From Planctomycetaceae bacterium (GTDB lineage: Bacteria > Planctomycetota > Planctomycetia > Pirellulales > UBA1268), in NCBI GenBank assembly GCA_018694455.1, contig JABHNP010000259.1, positions 1 to 6,826 of the forward strand: a DNA stretch of 6,826 nucleotides, given 5' to 3'. The notes under the pieces are model-generated. The model ran no database searches, was not told the origin of the DNA, and saw only the letters and a list, made by a program, of their open reading frames with translations. Below are positions 5,545 to 6,826 of this stretch, in pieces. Each line of letters opens with the position of its first letter. The stretch's first letter is position 1. The translations under genes were made by a program, and so were the position numbers.

Positions 5545-6826
5545 TTATTCAGCATGTCTCGCCCCCTTCTTCACTCCCTCAACTACGACTGCAACTGCTT
5601 TCTCTGCATCGATTAAGCCGTACCCCGTTTGGTAGTCGTAGCCCTCGTCTGCAATATCACGTGCTGTATCGATAAGAATCTGTCGTGTTTCCCATGGATG
5701 CAGATCCGGATCGACAGAAAGCATGAGTGCAATTGTTCCGCAAAGCATTGGCCCAGCAAATGAATTTCCACTTGCTGCTTGATTAAATACACGACCGTTG
5801 GGCTGAATGGATGGCAACCGAAAATTAAAAGCTGCAACCTCTGGCTTCTTCACTCGCCCATCTTGATAGTGATGCGTCTTCCACTCTACCGGCCCCTGAC
5901 TGGAAAATGGTGTTCTTGATAAATCACGCTGCACACCTGCAGCAGCAAACACCGCAAAAGGAATGTCTTGTGGAATGGGCATCTGAATAGGAACCGGCTT
6001 GAATTGAGTCGATCCTTCCATTGCATAATTCCCAGCGCCTGAGACAAGGTGAACACCACAGAGGGAAGCATGCTCACACGCTTTCCTCCAGTGTGATCGG
6101 TACTCACCTAGATTTGCTCGGGAGAAGCTCATGCTATACGTGTCGGCATCGTGTTCGATTGCCCACTCTAAAGCTTCTTCGAAACACTGACCTGCAAGCA
6201 CACCCGCCCACCGAGCATCCGGTGCAATACCAAACTGCCGAGCAGGCGTTCCCGCTGTGCGACCACAGATAATGGCAGCACACTGGTGACCATGAAGAAT
6301 TTTTCTATCGATTGTGTTTATGTCATCTGACCCTCTTCGAAGCAAATCACCAGTTTGACGGTCAAAGTCAAAGCCATACAGATCATCAATCAGACCATTG
6401 CCGTCATCATCAATTCCATTGGCTTGTTCCTGTTGATTCCGATAGCGAGTTGGACAAACAGTCGGCGAGACAACAAAGTTGCCATCATGGATGACATTCA
6501 GCACGCCCTTGCCCGTTGCGTTGCATGCACTCCAAGCCTTATCCGCACGGAGTGCTTTGATATACCAAGCAGGGGTCACATCATCTAACTGAAATGGTAC
6601 CGGTTCATCTTCGTGTTCTGGTTGCACATTTTTTATAATTGGAGTGTTTCTCTTGCGGACAGGACCGACAAAGAAAAGACATTGCACCCCGGGAATTTGT
6701 TGGATTGCCTCGACGCCATTCTTATCTGTCGTACAGGTAAAGCCATTCACAATCCAATGATACGTAACGTCTTGAATGACCTCGGATGCTTCGAGTGCCT
6801 CGAGAGTCGGACCAGCTTTTTCGACA
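5545..6826 (-). CDS. Subtilisin-like serine protease (S8), 5' end outside window
   Basis: The frame is open from the right edge to TAA at 5545-5547, giving 426 visible residues; a signal peptide would lie outside. The first 55 or so residues (YHWIVNGFTC...IPGVQCLFFVGPVRKR) resemble an inhibitor-type propeptide, with RKR a possible processing site (inference). The catalytic domain follows from AWYIKALRADKAW (visible 86-98). The first catalytic block reads VLNVIHDGN, with His113-Asp114 where D is expected. NGIDDDGNGLIDD (136-148) is the Ca-binding-like loop common in planctomycete subtilases. The catalytic His is in HGHQCA (His178), the oxyanion Asn in SGAGN (Asn266) and the nucleophile Ser in SGNSFAGP (Ser355). 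The C-terminus (TGYGLIDAEKAV) is the standard end of the domain, so little follows it. There are ten cysteines, more than usual. It probably leads the unit with the ThuA-like and propeller genes and acts outside the cytoplasm. Confidence 0.93.
   Translation of the reverse strand, partial: VEKAGPTLEALEASEVIQDVTYHWIVNGFTCTTDKNGVEAIQQIPGVQCLFFVGPVRKRNTPIIKNVQPEHEDEPVPFQLDDVTPAWYIKALRADKAWSACNATGKGVLNVIHDGNFVVSPTVCPTRYRNQQEQANGIDDDGNGLIDDLYGFDFDRQTGDLLRRGSDDINTIDRKILHGHQCAAIICGRTAGTPARQFGIAPDARWAGVLAGQCFEEALEWAIEHDADTYSMSFSRANLGEYRSHWRKACEHASLCGVHLVSGAGNYAMEGSTQFKPVPIQMPIPQDIPFAVFAAAGVQRDLSRTPFSSQGPVEWKTHHYQDGRVKKPEVAAFNFRLPSIQPNGRVFNQAASGNSFAGPMLCGTIALMLSVDPDLHPWETRQILIDTARDIADEGYDYQTGYGLIDAEKAVAVVVEGVKKGARHAE

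Overview
The window most likely comes from a planctomycete, possibly a related PVC bacterium. This rests on protein content: the C-terminal part of an HXXSHH (DUF1552) protein, a DUF3500 protein, an exported ThuA-like protein of the 'GIRTASHAF' type, an agarase-like glycoside hydrolase homologue and a subtilase with the NGIDDDGNGxxDD loop. These families are common and often exported in Planctomycetota. Base composition looks moderate, Shine-Dalgarno sequences are patchy, and intergenic gaps are short. The genus cannot be named from this sequence.

Layout. The plus strand carries two genes at the left. The first is the 3' part of a DUF1552 gene (1-752). After a 137-base spacer comes a secreted agarase/GH42-like TIM-barrel protein (890-2029). 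The rest is on the minus strand, read right to left: a subtilisin-like protease whose 5' end lies beyond the right edge (5545-6826), an exported ThuA-like protein (4726-5484), a secreted beta-propeller-like repeat protein (3489-4733) and a DUF3500 protein (2104-3333). The two groups converge across a 74-base gap (2030-2103) that holds a weak hairpin. No gene-free stretch exceeds 300 bases. I saw no RNA genes, mobile elements, CRISPR arrays or origins.

How the genes may work together. Subtilase, ThuA-like and propeller genes look like one transcription unit: 60 bases separate the first two, and the second and third overlap by 8 bases, which suggests translational coupling. DUF3500 follows after 155 bases, with its own putative sigma70-type promoter and a leader able to form hairpins. 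Four of the six proteins show clear export signals, and the subtilase belongs to a normally exported family. The window therefore looks like a cell-surface or periplasmic gene neighbourhood, perhaps for handling external polymers, but no substrate can be read from the sequence.

The points most worth checking are the subtilase, where His stands at the expected catalytic Asp position, and the glycoside-hydrolase homologue, where both expected catalytic Glu positions appear changed. Either could be a pseudoenzyme or a variant active site.
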